In this document: piece by piece, positions 11,201-18,778 of the stretch
Position numbering within the stretch: the stretch's first letter is position 1
Layout: every line of letters begins with the position of its first letter
DNA from: an uncultured Clostridia bacterium
Lineage (GTDB): Bacteria; Bacillota; Clostridia; Christensenellales; Pumilibacteraceae
Direction of reading: 5' to 3'
NCBI GenBank assembly: GCA_934270565.1
Contig: CAKQPR010000006.1
Coordinates: forward strand, 31,836-95,835
DNA: 64,000 nucleotides
Notes under the pieces: generated by a model
Databases searched by the model: none
What the model was told of the DNA's origin: nothing
Seen by the model: only the letters and a program-made list of their open reading frames with translations
Position numbers and translations under genes: made by a program

Positions 11201-11417
11201 CCGCGTAAGCCGTCTCGTCGAGCTTTCCGTCGATCATTATACCGTCGTCCGTGCCGCTCGGCATGGTAGTAGCGTACTTCACGTCGTAACCGCCCGCCGC
11301 GGGATCGGGATCCGGTTTACCTTTGTCCGCGCATCCCGAGCACCCCGCCGAGCCGACCGCAATCGCCGCCGCCATCGCAATCAGCGCAAGCAATCGTAAA
11401 AGTTTTCCTTTTTTCAT
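5202..11417 (-). CDS. Giant modular lipoprotein with CBM9-like and repeated lectin-like domains
   Basis: 2071-residue predicted surface lipoprotein. A basic N-terminus and hydrophobic stretch end in a lipobox-like GSAGC with Cys26. Residues about 45-250 resemble a CBM9/DOMON-type sugar-binding domain (IDGKLDETAY, AELFIPWRAMG). One jelly-roll-like module follows (about 260-460), then an Ig-like or carboxypeptidase-regulatory-like stretch, then five related modules at about 636-825, 979-1162, 1322-1516, 1592-1786 and 1862-2060. Each module has the pattern of a concanavalin-A-like lectin (YTVVRKD..YAFIN, then DLSAIGE..VGLLRRG, then F.DYSFST). They are separated by linkers of the SGT...YSV/I..P.G.Y type. 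The second and fourth of the five are nearly identical, which points to recent duplication. No catalytic motif was recognised. The ATG follows AAAGGGGG. As last gene of the GH43/ABC operon it probably captures glycan at the cell surface (inference). Confidence 0.85.
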   Translation of the reverse strand: MKKGKLLRLLALIAMAAAIAVGSAGCSGCADKGKPDPDPAAGGYDVKYATTMPSGTDDGIMIDGKLDETAYAEQKTFVNRLSEDSDGNMERLSMTTYVGDKGWYVLTEVTDSALVYNGLLAPARNSTIHLYYELASENVNEAIREIYMDAGRVYGRTPCNIGLMEYGVKVNGELNGATTGMTAELFIPWRAMGLTEKPENTDLLMYPMYSIPKGGGDYRNLSPLPNLSYVANQFYLFGSDGYSDKDADGAILGDAKNGHVKAGVWTYTDVEKTEADGKVTLSGSAGVHAGSYAKTYIKDIVADNYVVEATVKVTGRDYGKRDGRAGLTVDIAGGKRKTLAAYISAEEGNAAGLNSVPFRSFYGDDYDGRNNRTETLPSVSLPEGGTLSGGVKLTLIKSGANLYGLANGEIILAETDNAIRGKCAFNLTAANVNAEFTDISYAVYDGDEAGMAAAIAGYGIRRISAEAEGYGNVYLDKIAVKDGGEVTLTVECGEGNVIKEIKINGEAVADFAEKAEVFGTTVRYALGNVTEDTNILVCFEEYAGVKVSGTISVVGESGLNMSDSVIYAFRADGNVIPFDGRVNEDGTYEISLPAGAYDKIRVNGAGYANDFDKIGGAAIVIGADPIENADFALETRIPTVVRHGEGNSVWTMTGDKEYTVSGMSHGNAWVEGNFGKAKNFAISTRVIAEKPAEVGVSLYGSYNGRNDFDVMVRVTAGGKMGISLYGWAASWAAPDDETCKVGKTYDPKNFRLTVVRNDDAVSVFVNDVFWKSYTGKITSNLDFSTMGEMRVGLAVRGLTGVVFRDYTFTEDQSAIDAIVSRLANVATLDETDGSVVVEGITAGRANIGAEVKFAVTPASGKFIRVLADGKVLGGRVNADGSAVYTYRMGADDVNFTYDVKSAFAVSGTIPEDLAGATVSVISDGTENVYNNALGGTNYSILLPSGTYNIKFVGETAEGMISGVDVRDTAIENVNLDKAYQKVTQQKHGGGAGAGKGEWTLTDNGVYSVSPLGDGDSYTLGVMGKAKNFVLSARIKGGSGKEVGVGLEYSGKNLMLIKVGSGTLVAFYTWQGGWSETKHPISWGSGNANDYTYTVIRKDNTMYALINGTLIGTFTGKINANHDLSAIGETEVGLLRRGNVAGEVTFSDYSFSTEQADIDAAITAVVDTGVWNDADGIRTVTGVTDGKAYLGDSVVITVTPQENKIIKVFANGTALSGAINGDSYVYTYKVNSTAKITFSYEVTNLYAVSGNVTSDLSGATIKVTDTATGSATEYKSAVGAGGDYSIALPDGTYSLYVANDTHEGLIKSVVVGGAATVANLDKAYQKITVKGQYGGGSAEWELTDNGKYVVREQTTNEWQFTFGQIGVAEGDFVTRVRITGGEAAHVGVNLQAYDKLGNSSLFVMKVNDGIQFKGWGFGWNSDDSGYNYIKWKNADEKKDYYYTVVRYSGKLYVFIGDENESRLIRVFEGNIKGSESTVNTAALGKLRIGFGIFGDSGEGSDRTVTFSDYSFSTSAADIQAEVNKVKYITGTSAIADGTVTATDLTSGATYSGTVKDGSYSVAVDKDGKYKLYFASGTHEGLIPEVAKDVTEANLDKAYRKVTQQKYGGGAGAGKGEWTLTDNGVYSVSPLGDGGSYTLGRMGTAKNFVLSARIRGGAGKEVGIGLQYRGANEKGEEVEKNLMLIKAGSGKLVVFYSWQGEYSAARPPISWDNGNANDFKYTVVRKDDKMYAFINDKIIGVFSGKIYDLHDLSAIGETQVGLLRRGNAAGEVIFSEYNFSTDSEDIDNAIGGVTYMSGSDSSGATDGTVTATDQSGATFTGTIKSGAYTITLHKNRTYKLYFDCGSKEGLISSVAVGETAVTQNFDSSKFGPKISWVEKGGRTITMHDTTAESSYGYTVSDNTNGDKAFGVMGSATGDFMISARVVNGKGRHIGIGMRYKVGDTTKFLSFIKSGGGSAICAYDGQGWSTSTAVPGTWNIDYYTYTVVRKNNEIKVYVNDSPICTYSGTVTISSNADYTLSEIGTVEVGLALCWTKSGNVATAGTTSATFTDYSFSTDSAAIEGYIRNHATTTE

Positions 11418-11435
11418 CGTATAAACCCCCTTTCT

Positions 11436-13217
11436 TTATTTACCGAGAACAACTATTTCGGCGATTCCGACGCTTGCGTTAGCCGCGCCGAATTTGTCCT
11501 CGTTGACGTATTTTTGCGATACCGTTATAGTGATTTCGCTTACTTCGATTTCGTTAAAGTCCGCGATCGCCGCCGAACCTTGAATAAGCGTTTCTGCGTT
11601 TTCGTCCGCGTTTTCCGCGGGGAAAAGCAGGTCGGTTATGGTGCCGTAATCGTAGAGTTTGCCGTTCGCTTCCTTCTTTTCGGCGAATTTGAAGTCTATG
11701 CGGTCGATTTTCTTGAACGCGTATCCGAAAGACGTGCTGTTGTAGATCATAATTCCGCTTACGCGCACGGGCGAGGCGAATTTAAGCGTAATTTCCGCCG
11801 TACCCGACGAGCGGTATTCGCGGTCTTTGAGCGAGCCCGAAACGGACAAAAGCCCGTCGGTGAGGTATTCTTTGTTTTCACCGCCGTTTACCTCCACGGT
11901 AGCGGAAAGCGCGAGGTTCTTATACCCCGAAATCGATTCGGGAAGGTACTGCGGCGAATACGTCGGACCGTTGCAGGCGAGAAGCTGCTGTCCGTCGATT
12001 TCGGTAAGGACGATACGATCGGTGCCGAGTATTCTCATCTGCGCGTCCGAGAATTTGTCGGGGTTTCCGTGATAAGCGTACACCGAGAAGATTTCGTCGC
12101 CCGCTTTGACCATCGAGTGGTGTCCCGTTCCGGACATATAACCGATGCCCGCCGCAGCGGATGAAATAAGCGGGTTGCCTTTGCCGATCTCGGGTTTGAC
12201 GTAAGGGCCGAGCGGACTGTCGGACACCGCCTGCATTACGTTATAGCCTTTGTCGCCGTAACCGTTCGTCGAGAACGTAAGATAGTACTTCCCGCCCGCT
12301 TTGAAAATGAAGTTACCCTCGTTGAGCGTGCTTTCGTCGATATTTCCCTCGCCGACCGGAACGATCGAGTCGGTAAGAACGCCCGCCTCGAAATCTACTA
12401 CGCGGCGTTTGCCGGTTACGGTAAGACAGGTGAGCGTGCTCCAGTCGGGCGTTACGGGGTCGAGGAGTTTAACGCCCCAGATACCGCGGTTTCTGCCGCT
12501 CGTATCCTCGTGCTTTGCGAACGTAAGATACAGCGAGCCGTCGTCGTCCCTGAAAACCGATGCGTCGATAGCCGCAAACGGTTTGCTTAATCCGAAATGC
12601 GCCGCTACGTCAAAGCGGGGATTGTTCGTTATCTCCTCGCCGTTATAGTCCGTACCGCTGCGAACGAGCGTAAACGGACCTACGGGCGTATCGGACGACG
12701 CCACCGCAATCATAAGATTGCTGTAATTCGCGGCTAACGAACCGTTGCGATCACCGCTACCGCGCTGCGCCGAGTAGTAAAGATAATATTTTTGAGTCGC
12801 TTCGTCGTAAATACATTCGGGCGCCCAGAAATTCGCTTTCGTCCAGTCGTCGGGCGCGGATTCGAGCGCATGTCCGTTGGCTACCGCTCCCGCGTTTTCC
12901 CAGTTGCAAAGGTCTTTCGAGCGGAAACAGCCCGCGCTGTAAACGGTATTTCCGTACCATTTCTCGCTGCTCGTATAAACGTAGAAGTATCCGCCGTATT
13001 CGGGGTCCTGCTCTTCGCTGACCCACATAACGCCCGGGTCGGCGCCGTTTACGATCGCGGTATTTTGATAATACATCTTGTCGTAGACTTTGCCCGCGGC
13101 GTTTAAGCCCGTTCCGTATTCGAGCGAAACGTACGTTGCCGTTTCTCCGCCGCACCCGAAGCACGAAATTGCCGCGATGACGGCGAGAAACACGCTTAAA
13201 ATCCCTTTCTTTTTCAA
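11436..13217 (-). CDS. GH43-family glycosidase lipoprotein
   Basis: Predicted cell-surface arabinan/xylan-degrading glycosidase (arabinofuranosidase, xylosidase or arabinanase). The TTG at 13217 is chosen because AAGGAGG lies 8 nt upstream. This gives 593 residues beginning MKKKGILSVFLAVIAAISCFGC, a signal peptide with a lipobox. The five-bladed propeller features are present: GADPGVM (base Asp), FWAPECIYDEATQKYYLYYSA, AIDASVFRDDDGSLYLTF (modulating Asp), EGNFIFKAGGKYYLTFS (acid Glu) and GTGHHSMV. The C-terminal 150 residues look like an F5/8-type carbohydrate-binding domain (NLALSATVEVNGG...). It sits 18 bp upstream of the giant lipoprotein and 28 bp after the binding-protein gene. Substrate cannot be fixed from sequence. 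Confidence 0.9.
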   Translation of the reverse strand: MKKKGILSVFLAVIAAISCFGCGGETATYVSLEYGTGLNAAGKVYDKMYYQNTAIVNGADPGVMWVSEEQDPEYGGYFYVYTSSEKWYGNTVYSAGCFRSKDLCNWENAGAVANGHALESAPDDWTKANFWAPECIYDEATQKYYLYYSAQRGSGDRNGSLAANYSNLMIAVASSDTPVGPFTLVRSGTDYNGEEITNNPRFDVAAHFGLSKPFAAIDASVFRDDDGSLYLTFAKHEDTSGRNRGIWGVKLLDPVTPDWSTLTCLTVTGKRRVVDFEAGVLTDSIVPVGEGNIDESTLNEGNFIFKAGGKYYLTFSTNGYGDKGYNVMQAVSDSPLGPYVKPEIGKGNPLISSAAAGIGYMSGTGHHSMVKAGDEIFSVYAYHGNPDKFSDAQMRILGTDRIVLTEIDGQQLLACNGPTYSPQYLPESISGYKNLALSATVEVNGGENKEYLTDGLLSVSGSLKDREYRSSGTAEITLKFASPVRVSGIMIYNSTSFGYAFKKIDRIDFKFAEKKEANGKLYDYGTITDLLFPAENADENAETLIQGSAAIADFNEIEVSEITITVSQKYVNEDKFGAANASVGIAEIVVLGK

Positions 13218-13245
13218 TCTTTTATCCTCCTTATGACTTATTTGC

Positions 13246-15036
13246 TTATTTTTTATATCCCGCAAGTTGCGTGTTGGTCGAATCGACGTAACTTACAAAC
13301 CAGTTCTGAAGCGTCTGACTTCCGTTACGCACTTCGTTGTTGAGCGGATTCGCCCAGCCGTCGATCCACAGTCTGTCGGTAAGGTACGCCCAGTCGCCCT
13401 TTTTCGAGTTGCGGCTGCTGCCGAGGAATACCGACGTGTTCTTTGCGCGGCTCGTCGCGGCAAGCACTTCCGTTTCGTAAGCGGAGTTTACCGTGCCGAA
13501 TCCGTCGGTCGCAAGAATCTTTTGTCCTTCGGTTACGAGCCAGTTCACGAAAATCTCGGACTGCTCTTTGACGTCGGTGTTTTTGCGGATTCCCACGCTG
13601 AGAAGGTGCGAGTGATTGATCTGCTTGCCGCGCACTTTGACCGCGTCGCTGCTGCCGTTGCTCGGGTCGTCGTACTCTTTGTAGGCGGGTACGGGCGCGA
13701 TCGTCCATTCCTGATTCGACTGGCGCATAAGTTCGGCAACCTGGTCGAGGTTGGAAACGCGCTCGATAGTCATGGCGAGTTTGCCCGAAATGAAATATCC
13801 GGTCGTGCTTTTGTTGGCTTTGACTTCGGTCGGGAACGGCGAAATTCGGGTTCCCGAATACGCTTTATCGTTGGACGCGAGTTTCGCAAACCTCGTAAAA
13901 GCCGTTTTCATGGACGGAAGTTCGGCGAGAACGCCGTCTTTTACCGCCTGTTTCACTTCGTCCGACGCGGAAACGGTTACGCCGCCGATCGTAAATCTGC
14001 CGTCGCTTTCCGCCGTCACCTTCTCGCCCTCGCCTATCGCGATTTTGTCGATAAATTCGAGCGTATCTCCGACTGCGTATGTCTTACCCGTTTTCGGACC
14101 GGTGAAAGTACCGCTCGTTACGATATAGTTAGCCGTCGAATCGGGAAGCGAGAACTTATAGTCGAGGTCGCCCGTTACGTCCACGATACAATCGCCGCCC
14201 ACGCTCCAGCCGTAACTGAACCACCATTCGGTGTAAAATCCGTAATCGGTGGGCGAATTCGTGTTCGTTATCGTGCACATTATTCTGCCGAGATCCTCGG
14301 TTTCGTCCCAGTTCATCGCGATACGATCGTTAAAGATCATAAGTTCGTTCGCGCCCGGCTTCGACCAGCCTTTTTCGGCATAAGGGTTTTTGCGCTGAAA
14401 GCCCTTGCGAAGCACCGTTCCCGTGATCCCGAGGTCGGCTTTCGTCTTGCCGTTTCTGTCCGCGCCGCCCGCGTTGAACGCCGCGATCGCCTCGGCCGTG
14501 TCGTCAACCGAAATATACTTGATATTAGCTTCTTTGAGCTTGGTTACGTTCACGTACGTCACGACCGAATTGTTGTAAAACGGCAATGCGTAACGCTTCG
14601 CGCCGTCGTCCGTAAGCCCTGTGGACGGATTGTAGATAAGCCGGTCGGCAACGCTCGTATAAAGTTTGCCCGCGTTCGCCGTAGCCGTTTCGCCGAGCGG
14701 CTCGAGCTTGTCGGTGAGCGGACGATACCACTCGTCCTCGAGCGTTACCACGTCCGAGCCGTCGCGCGACATGAGGTTTGTGGACAGGAAGCTGTCGAAA
14801 CCGCTGCTGCTTTTCGGATTAGTCTTGACGTAAATCTTGTTCGTCTTAGCCGTCTCCGATTCGTTGAACGCCTTTACGACCTTGCTGATCTCGCCGATCA
14901 TCACGTCGCCGTCCACGCCGTAAGAGAACGTTACGCGCGTAAACCCTTCGGGCGTTTCGTCGCCGCAAGCCGCTACCGTGCCTATACACGCCACGGCAAG
15001 CACTGTTGCCAGAATTTTTTTGAATACGTTTTTCAT
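13246..15036 (-). CDS. ABC sugar transporter solute-binding lipoprotein
   Basis: Extracellular substrate-binding protein, family 1 type, anchored by lipidation: MKNVFKKILATVLAVACIGT followed by lipobox VAAC and GDE. At 596 residues it is longer than the usual 400-450. Features include DVVTLEDEWYRPL near the N-terminus, YALPFYNNSVVTYVNV, and a C-terminal segment with KLAMTIERVSNLDQVAELM. An insert around residues 290-370 contains short glycine/threonine-rich strands (FTGPKTGKTYAVGD). The ATG follows CCGGAGGATATAAA. It should feed oligosaccharide to the two permeases encoded upstream. No ATPase gene is in the operon, which is common where one MsmX-like ATPase serves several importers. Confidence 0.92.
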   Translation of the reverse strand: MKNVFKKILATVLAVACIGTVAACGDETPEGFTRVTFSYGVDGDVMIGEISKVVKAFNESETAKTNKIYVKTNPKSSSGFDSFLSTNLMSRDGSDVVTLEDEWYRPLTDKLEPLGETATANAGKLYTSVADRLIYNPSTGLTDDGAKRYALPFYNNSVVTYVNVTKLKEANIKYISVDDTAEAIAAFNAGGADRNGKTKADLGITGTVLRKGFQRKNPYAEKGWSKPGANELMIFNDRIAMNWDETEDLGRIMCTITNTNSPTDYGFYTEWWFSYGWSVGGDCIVDVTGDLDYKFSLPDSTANYIVTSGTFTGPKTGKTYAVGDTLEFIDKIAIGEGEKVTAESDGRFTIGGVTVSASDEVKQAVKDGVLAELPSMKTAFTRFAKLASNDKAYSGTRISPFPTEVKANKSTTGYFISGKLAMTIERVSNLDQVAELMRQSNQEWTIAPVPAYKEYDDPSNGSSDAVKVRGKQINHSHLLSVGIRKNTDVKEQSEIFVNWLVTEGQKILATDGFGTVNSAYETEVLAATSRAKNTSVFLGSSRNSKKGDWAYLTDRLWIDGWANPLNNEVRNGSQTLQNWFVSYVDSTNTQLAGYKK

Positions 15037-15442
15037 TTTATATCCTCCGGTTTTATCGTTGAATTTTACGGCGAGCCACCGCAGACATGTATTTTTAGGG
15101 TTGTCGTGTACGCGGGTAAATCTTCGCTCCCGCGAGATCTCTCCACTACGCTACCGCTTCGGTCGAGATGACGGGGCTAAGTACCGTTCCGCTTGGTTTT
15201 ATATTTTTGTTTTTATAAGTACGGGCATCACCGACTTGCCCACGGCGGCTCGCCGTCGGGCGGACGAGGAACGCCCCTACCACGCTTTAACAAGCGTTAC
15301 ATTTTTCGTAAGGCGAGTTGAAACGGTGCAGATTTCGGCAACAGGCGGGAGCGACGACGTGAGCGTACTTTTTGTACGTGACCGTCGGAGCGACCGCACG
15401 TAGCCGAAAGGTGTGCCGTTACGGCTCGCCGCATAAGTGTTT
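15037..15442. repeat. Intergenic repeats inside the glycan operon
   Basis: About 400 bp between the permease gene and the binding-protein gene. It holds an R3 copy (around 15125-15175), R5 and R4 units (around 15220-15285) and a stretch of GTACGTGACCGTCGGAGCG type near 15355-15400 that recurs near 16790-16830. No gene is visible. Both insertions interrupt an otherwise compact operon. Confidence 0.65.
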
Positions 15443-16510
15443 TCAAGCTTTGAGACCGGACGACATGGCTATCCCCGACAAGATCACCTTTTGCAGGAAG
15501 AAATAGATAATAAGCAGCGGGGCGATGGCGACGACGCAAGCGGCGGCGGAGCGGTTGTTATAAATCGTACCGCTTGTCGTGGCGCGCATATATATGGTAA
15601 GCGTATACATTTCGTTGCCGGTGAGGTACACGAGCGGACCCATAAAGTCGTTATATTTGCCGCAGAACGTGAGCACGAGTTGCGCTACGACCGCGGGTAC
15701 GGACAGCGGCATTATTATATGGAAGAATATTCCCATATCGCCGAGCCCGTCGATACGCGCGCTCCCGAGCAGATCGTCGGGAATCCCCGCGAAGTACTCG
15801 CGAAGGAAGAACACGACGCCCGCGCTTCCGAACAGCATCGGAACGACGAGCGGTTTGAAAGAATTCGTCCAGTGAATGAGGTCGAACAGCAGGTAGCTCG
15901 AAATAAGCGTTATGCACCCGGGGACCATCATCGTCAGAAGAAGTATTCCGAACAACGGTTTTTTGCCGCGGAATTCGAGTTTCGAGAACGAATAAGCCGA
16001 AAGCGCGGACACGAACACCGTTACGACGGTGGGAAGAACGCTCGATCTGAGCGTGTTGAAGAACGCACCGATTATCGTTATTCCGAGGATTTTTGAAGTC
16101 GTGACGTACTTGTACGCGCTGCCGGTAACGCCGAGTTTCGGCCACCACGAAAAGCCGAGCGAAGCCGATTCGTATTCCGTTTTTATGCTCGTTACGACGA
16201 TGACGTAGAACGGCAGCACGATAAGAACAGTCATAACGATAAGCCAGAAATACGACACTATCGCCTGCGATCCGTGCGGCGTGAATACGTCGGGCGCAAG
16301 TCCGTCCTCGAGCCCTTTGCGTTTAACCGCTCTGCCCGCTATCGCGAGCCCGATTCCGACCGCTATCGCTATTCCGCCGATCGTGAAATGAACCGCGCGT
16401 CTGCCCGTTTCGGGATTCGCCGGAAGCACGCCGAGGAACAGCGCGAGCGCGCCTATAACGAAAAGCGCGCGAAGCACAACGTAATTGATTGCGTATAGTT
16501 TTTTTATCAA
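15443..16510 (-). CDS. ABC sugar transporter permease, MalG type
   Basis: Inner-membrane permease of a CUT1-family sugar importer. The cytoplasmic EAA loop is seen as AGIPDDLLGSARIDGLGDMG followed by FFHIIMPLSVPA. It has 355 residues, about 75 more than typical, because two additional hydrophobic segments (about 8-30 and 42-60) precede the normal six-helix core that starts near VSYFWLIVMTVLIVLPFYVIV. The start is a TTG preceded by GGAGGT about 9 nt upstream. It pairs with the MalF-type permease 350 bp upstream, from which it is separated by repeats. Confidence 0.9.
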   Translation of the reverse strand: MIKKLYAINYVVLRALFVIGALALFLGVLPANPETGRRAVHFTIGGIAIAVGIGLAIAGRAVKRKGLEDGLAPDVFTPHGSQAIVSYFWLIVMTVLIVLPFYVIVVTSIKTEYESASLGFSWWPKLGVTGSAYKYVTTSKILGITIIGAFFNTLRSSVLPTVVTVFVSALSAYSFSKLEFRGKKPLFGILLLTMMVPGCITLISSYLLFDLIHWTNSFKPLVVPMLFGSAGVVFFLREYFAGIPDDLLGSARIDGLGDMGIFFHIIMPLSVPAVVAQLVLTFCGKYNDFMGPLVYLTGNEMYTLTIYMRATTSGTIYNNRSAAACVVAIAPLLIIYFFLQKVILSGIAMSSGLKA

Positions 16511-16857
16511 TGCTTATTTACCTCCGTTATACAGTAAGCCGCAGGGCGCAAATTCCACGCGGGCAAGTGTGTTGTGTAAGTCTTGTACGTTTGGTTTGCG
16601 GGCGGACGAGGGCGTCCGCCCCTACCTGTAAGGTTTTTCCCCTCATTCGTCACTCGGATCGCTGACGCTCACACTCGTGCCACCTTCCCCCGAGGGGGAA
16701 GGCATTAGCGGTCGGCACTTCTCATTCGCTAAGAGGCGAGAGAGTGGTGCGATTCGCGACAACAGGCGCGAAAACCGAAGATGAGCGTACTTTTGTACGT
16801 GACCCTTCGGGTTGAGCGCACGTAGTTGCGAAGCGTGCCGCTATATCGTCTCTTGAC
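16511..16857. repeat. Intergenic repeats between the two permease genes
   Basis: 347 bp with an R4 unit (around 16600-16625), the right half of an R1 element (16630-16706), and a sequence of the GTACGTGACCCTTCGGG type near 16795-16830 related to one at 15355-15400. No gene is seen. Confidence 0.6.
16630..16706 (+). repeat. R1 repeat, right half only
   Basis: Retains CCCCTCATTCGTCACTCGG through CCCCGAGGGGGAAGGC but lacks the left arm found in complete R1 copies. Confidence 0.6.
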
Positions 16858-17790
16858 TTACGACATGTCGTAATTAACCCACTTCTTCCCCAGCGCGAAG
16901 TTGATATACGTTACGATAAGGATAAAAAGAGTGAGGATCAGAGCCGCGGCGGAACCGACGCCGAAACCGAGCGAATTCCAGCCGCCGTTGAAGGTTTTGT
17001 AAAGGAATTTGACGACCGTCATATCAGCCCAGTCGAGACCGGACATCGTTTCGTCGCCGCCCGACAGGATATCGGGTTCTTCCATAACCTGCAACGAGCC
17101 GATGATTTTCATCGTGAGCAGGTAGAACGTCGTAGGCGACACCGCGGGGAGCGTTATCGTAAAGAAGATGCGCGCGGGCGAAGCGCCGTCGATTTTAGCC
17201 GATTCGTAATACGACTGATTGACGTTTGCGAGCGCGGCTTGGTAAAGGATAATGCAAAGACCCGTCCCCTTCCAGACGCTCATTATTATAACCGAAAACA
17301 TAAACGTTTGCGGGGTGGAAATCCAGCCGATTTTGTCCACGCCGAAGCTGCCGAGAATCGTGTTGATTATGCCGTAGTCCGCGTCGTACATGATTTTCCA
17401 CGCTATCGAAATCGAAACGGTCGAACATACATACGGGATAAAGAATACCGACCGGAAAAACCTGTTTCCCGTACCGGCTTTGTTTACGAGGTACGCTATA
17501 AACAGTCCGACGGCAAGGCTAAGCGGCACGTTGAGGACGTAAAACAGCGTGTTGCGCATCGACTTGAGGAAGTTCGCGTTTTTAACAAGGTACGCGAAAT
17601 TCGCAAAACCTACGAACGAGAAATCGTCCAGAATACTGCCCTTGACGTCCGTGAAACTGAGCATCAGCGACATAATCATCGGTACGAGCCCAAATATCAC
17701 GAATCCGATAACGGGAATTGCCGCAAGAAAAAAATGGAAAGTTTCTCTGCCTCGATTGATTTTTCGTTTTACTTGTGCGTTTGCTAACAT
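16858..17790 (-). CDS. ABC sugar transporter permease, MalF type
   Basis: 310-residue CUT1-family permease with six predicted membrane helices and an EAA loop YYESAKIDGASPARIFFTIT. The first helix is FHFFLAAIPVIGFVIFGLVPMI. The ATG is preceded by AGGAGGGACA and the first 7 bp overlap the end of the nucleoside hydrolase gene, which indicates translational coupling. It forms the heterodimeric channel with the MalG-type permease downstream. Confidence 0.93.
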   Translation of the reverse strand: MLANAQVKRKINRGRETFHFFLAAIPVIGFVIFGLVPMIMSLMLSFTDVKGSILDDFSFVGFANFAYLVKNANFLKSMRNTLFYVLNVPLSLAVGLFIAYLVNKAGTGNRFFRSVFFIPYVCSTVSISIAWKIMYDADYGIINTILGSFGVDKIGWISTPQTFMFSVIIMSVWKGTGLCIILYQAALANVNQSYYESAKIDGASPARIFFTITLPAVSPTTFYLLTMKIIGSLQVMEEPDILSGGDETMSGLDWADMTVVKFLYKTFNGGWNSLGFGVGSAAALILTLFILIVTYINFALGKKWVNYDMS

Positions 17791-18707
17791 TGTCCCTCCT
17801 CTTTAAGTCCGTCTCTCAGCCGCGCCATAAACGCAGAGACGTTCACGTCCGTGGCATATTCTATTTCCGTTCCGCACGGGTCGGGGACGGTCGCGCCGCG
17901 ATGTTCGCCGCTTAAAACGACTCTGAATTTTCCCCTTTCGAACGAAACGAGATTTTCGTCGAAAAGCGTTTCCGCCGTAAGCGGATCATGCATTGTGGGA
18001 ACCGCGCCTCTTTCGCGGTTGTGTTCTATCCAGATCCCCGTCATTCGCACGAGCAGTTTGTTTTTCTCGGCTTTTAGCGAACGCAAAAACGCGAGCGTTT
18101 CGTCGTCGAACACGCATCTTTTGGTGATATCGAAACCGACGGCGCGTATCGGTACTCCCGATCTGAAAACCTTGTCGGCGGCTTCGGGGTCGCACAGAAT
18201 GTTCCATTCCGGCGTGAGCGACGTATAATCGCCGCCCATAATAAGTATTCTCTTTATCTTCCCGAATGTTTCGGGGTCGCGAACGAAAGCCTCGGCGAGG
18301 TTTGTAAGCGGACCTATCGCGAGTAAAGTTATATTATAAGGATTTCCGCGCACGGAATCGAGCAGAAAATCGACGGCGTTCCCGTCCTCGACTTTCGCGT
18401 TTTCCATAACTGCCGGTATGTAGTGCGGTATCACCGGTTTGCCGTCCAAGTCCGCTTTCTCGAATTTAAAAAGCGGCTGAACTTCGGGATAGCTCTCGCC
18501 CGCATACACGGGAATATGCTCGCCCCAGAGCGAAATAAGCGCTGACGCTATGCGGGCGCGCTGAACGGCGTTGCGATAAACCGTGCTTACGCCGATAACG
18601 TTTGCCTTTTCCGCCATAAGTAAGCAAAGCGCGTAAGCGTCGTCTATATCGTCTCCGATATCCGTGTCGAGTATAAGCGCGCCGTAATTCACCGATTTTC
18701 CGTTCAT
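17784..18707 (-). CDS. Nucleoside hydrolase family protein
   Basis: Member of the inosine/uridine-preferring nucleoside hydrolase family, which cleaves N-ribosidic bonds with a calcium ion. The calcium-binding aspartate cluster is present as DTDIGDDIDDAYAL (from residue 14), followed by GVSTVYRN and the active-site region MGGDYTSLTPEWNILCDPEAA. At 307 residues the length is normal. No signal peptide, so it is cytoplasmic. It is the promoter-proximal gene of the sugar-import operon, an unusual place. It may hydrolyse a ribosyl or other glycosyl substrate delivered by the importer (inference). The ATG has a modest AAGGAAC site. Confidence 0.88.
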   Translation of the reverse strand: MNGKSVNYGALILDTDIGDDIDDAYALCLLMAEKANVIGVSTVYRNAVQRARIASALISLWGEHIPVYAGESYPEVQPLFKFEKADLDGKPVIPHYIPAVMENAKVEDGNAVDFLLDSVRGNPYNITLLAIGPLTNLAEAFVRDPETFGKIKRILIMGGDYTSLTPEWNILCDPEAADKVFRSGVPIRAVGFDITKRCVFDDETLAFLRSLKAEKNKLLVRMTGIWIEHNRERGAVPTMHDPLTAETLFDENLVSFERGKFRVVLSGEHRGATVPDPCGTEIEYATDVNVSAFMARLRDGLKEEGQC

Positions 18708-18748
18708 TTGAGTAGTTCCTTCGGGTGTTTCCCACAGTTTGTACGGAT

Positions 18749-18778
18749 ATTATAGCACTCCGACGGGTGAAAAGTAAA
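18749..18778 (-). promoter_or_regulatory. Glycan operon promoter
   Basis: Minus-strand -35 TTTACT (18773-18778), 18 bp spacer, -10 TATAAT (18749-18754) with TGC immediately upstream (extended -10). The spacer carries GTCGGAGTG, also found before the GH10 gene. It lies about 40 bp upstream of the nucleoside hydrolase start and back-to-back with the AraC promoter. Confidence 0.75.

Noticed and set aside
13218..13265. Upstream TTG start (13265) for the GH43 gene
   Set aside because: It would overlap the binding-protein gene and place 16 polar residues before the signal peptide; the TTG at 13217 has AAGGAGG 8 nt upstream.
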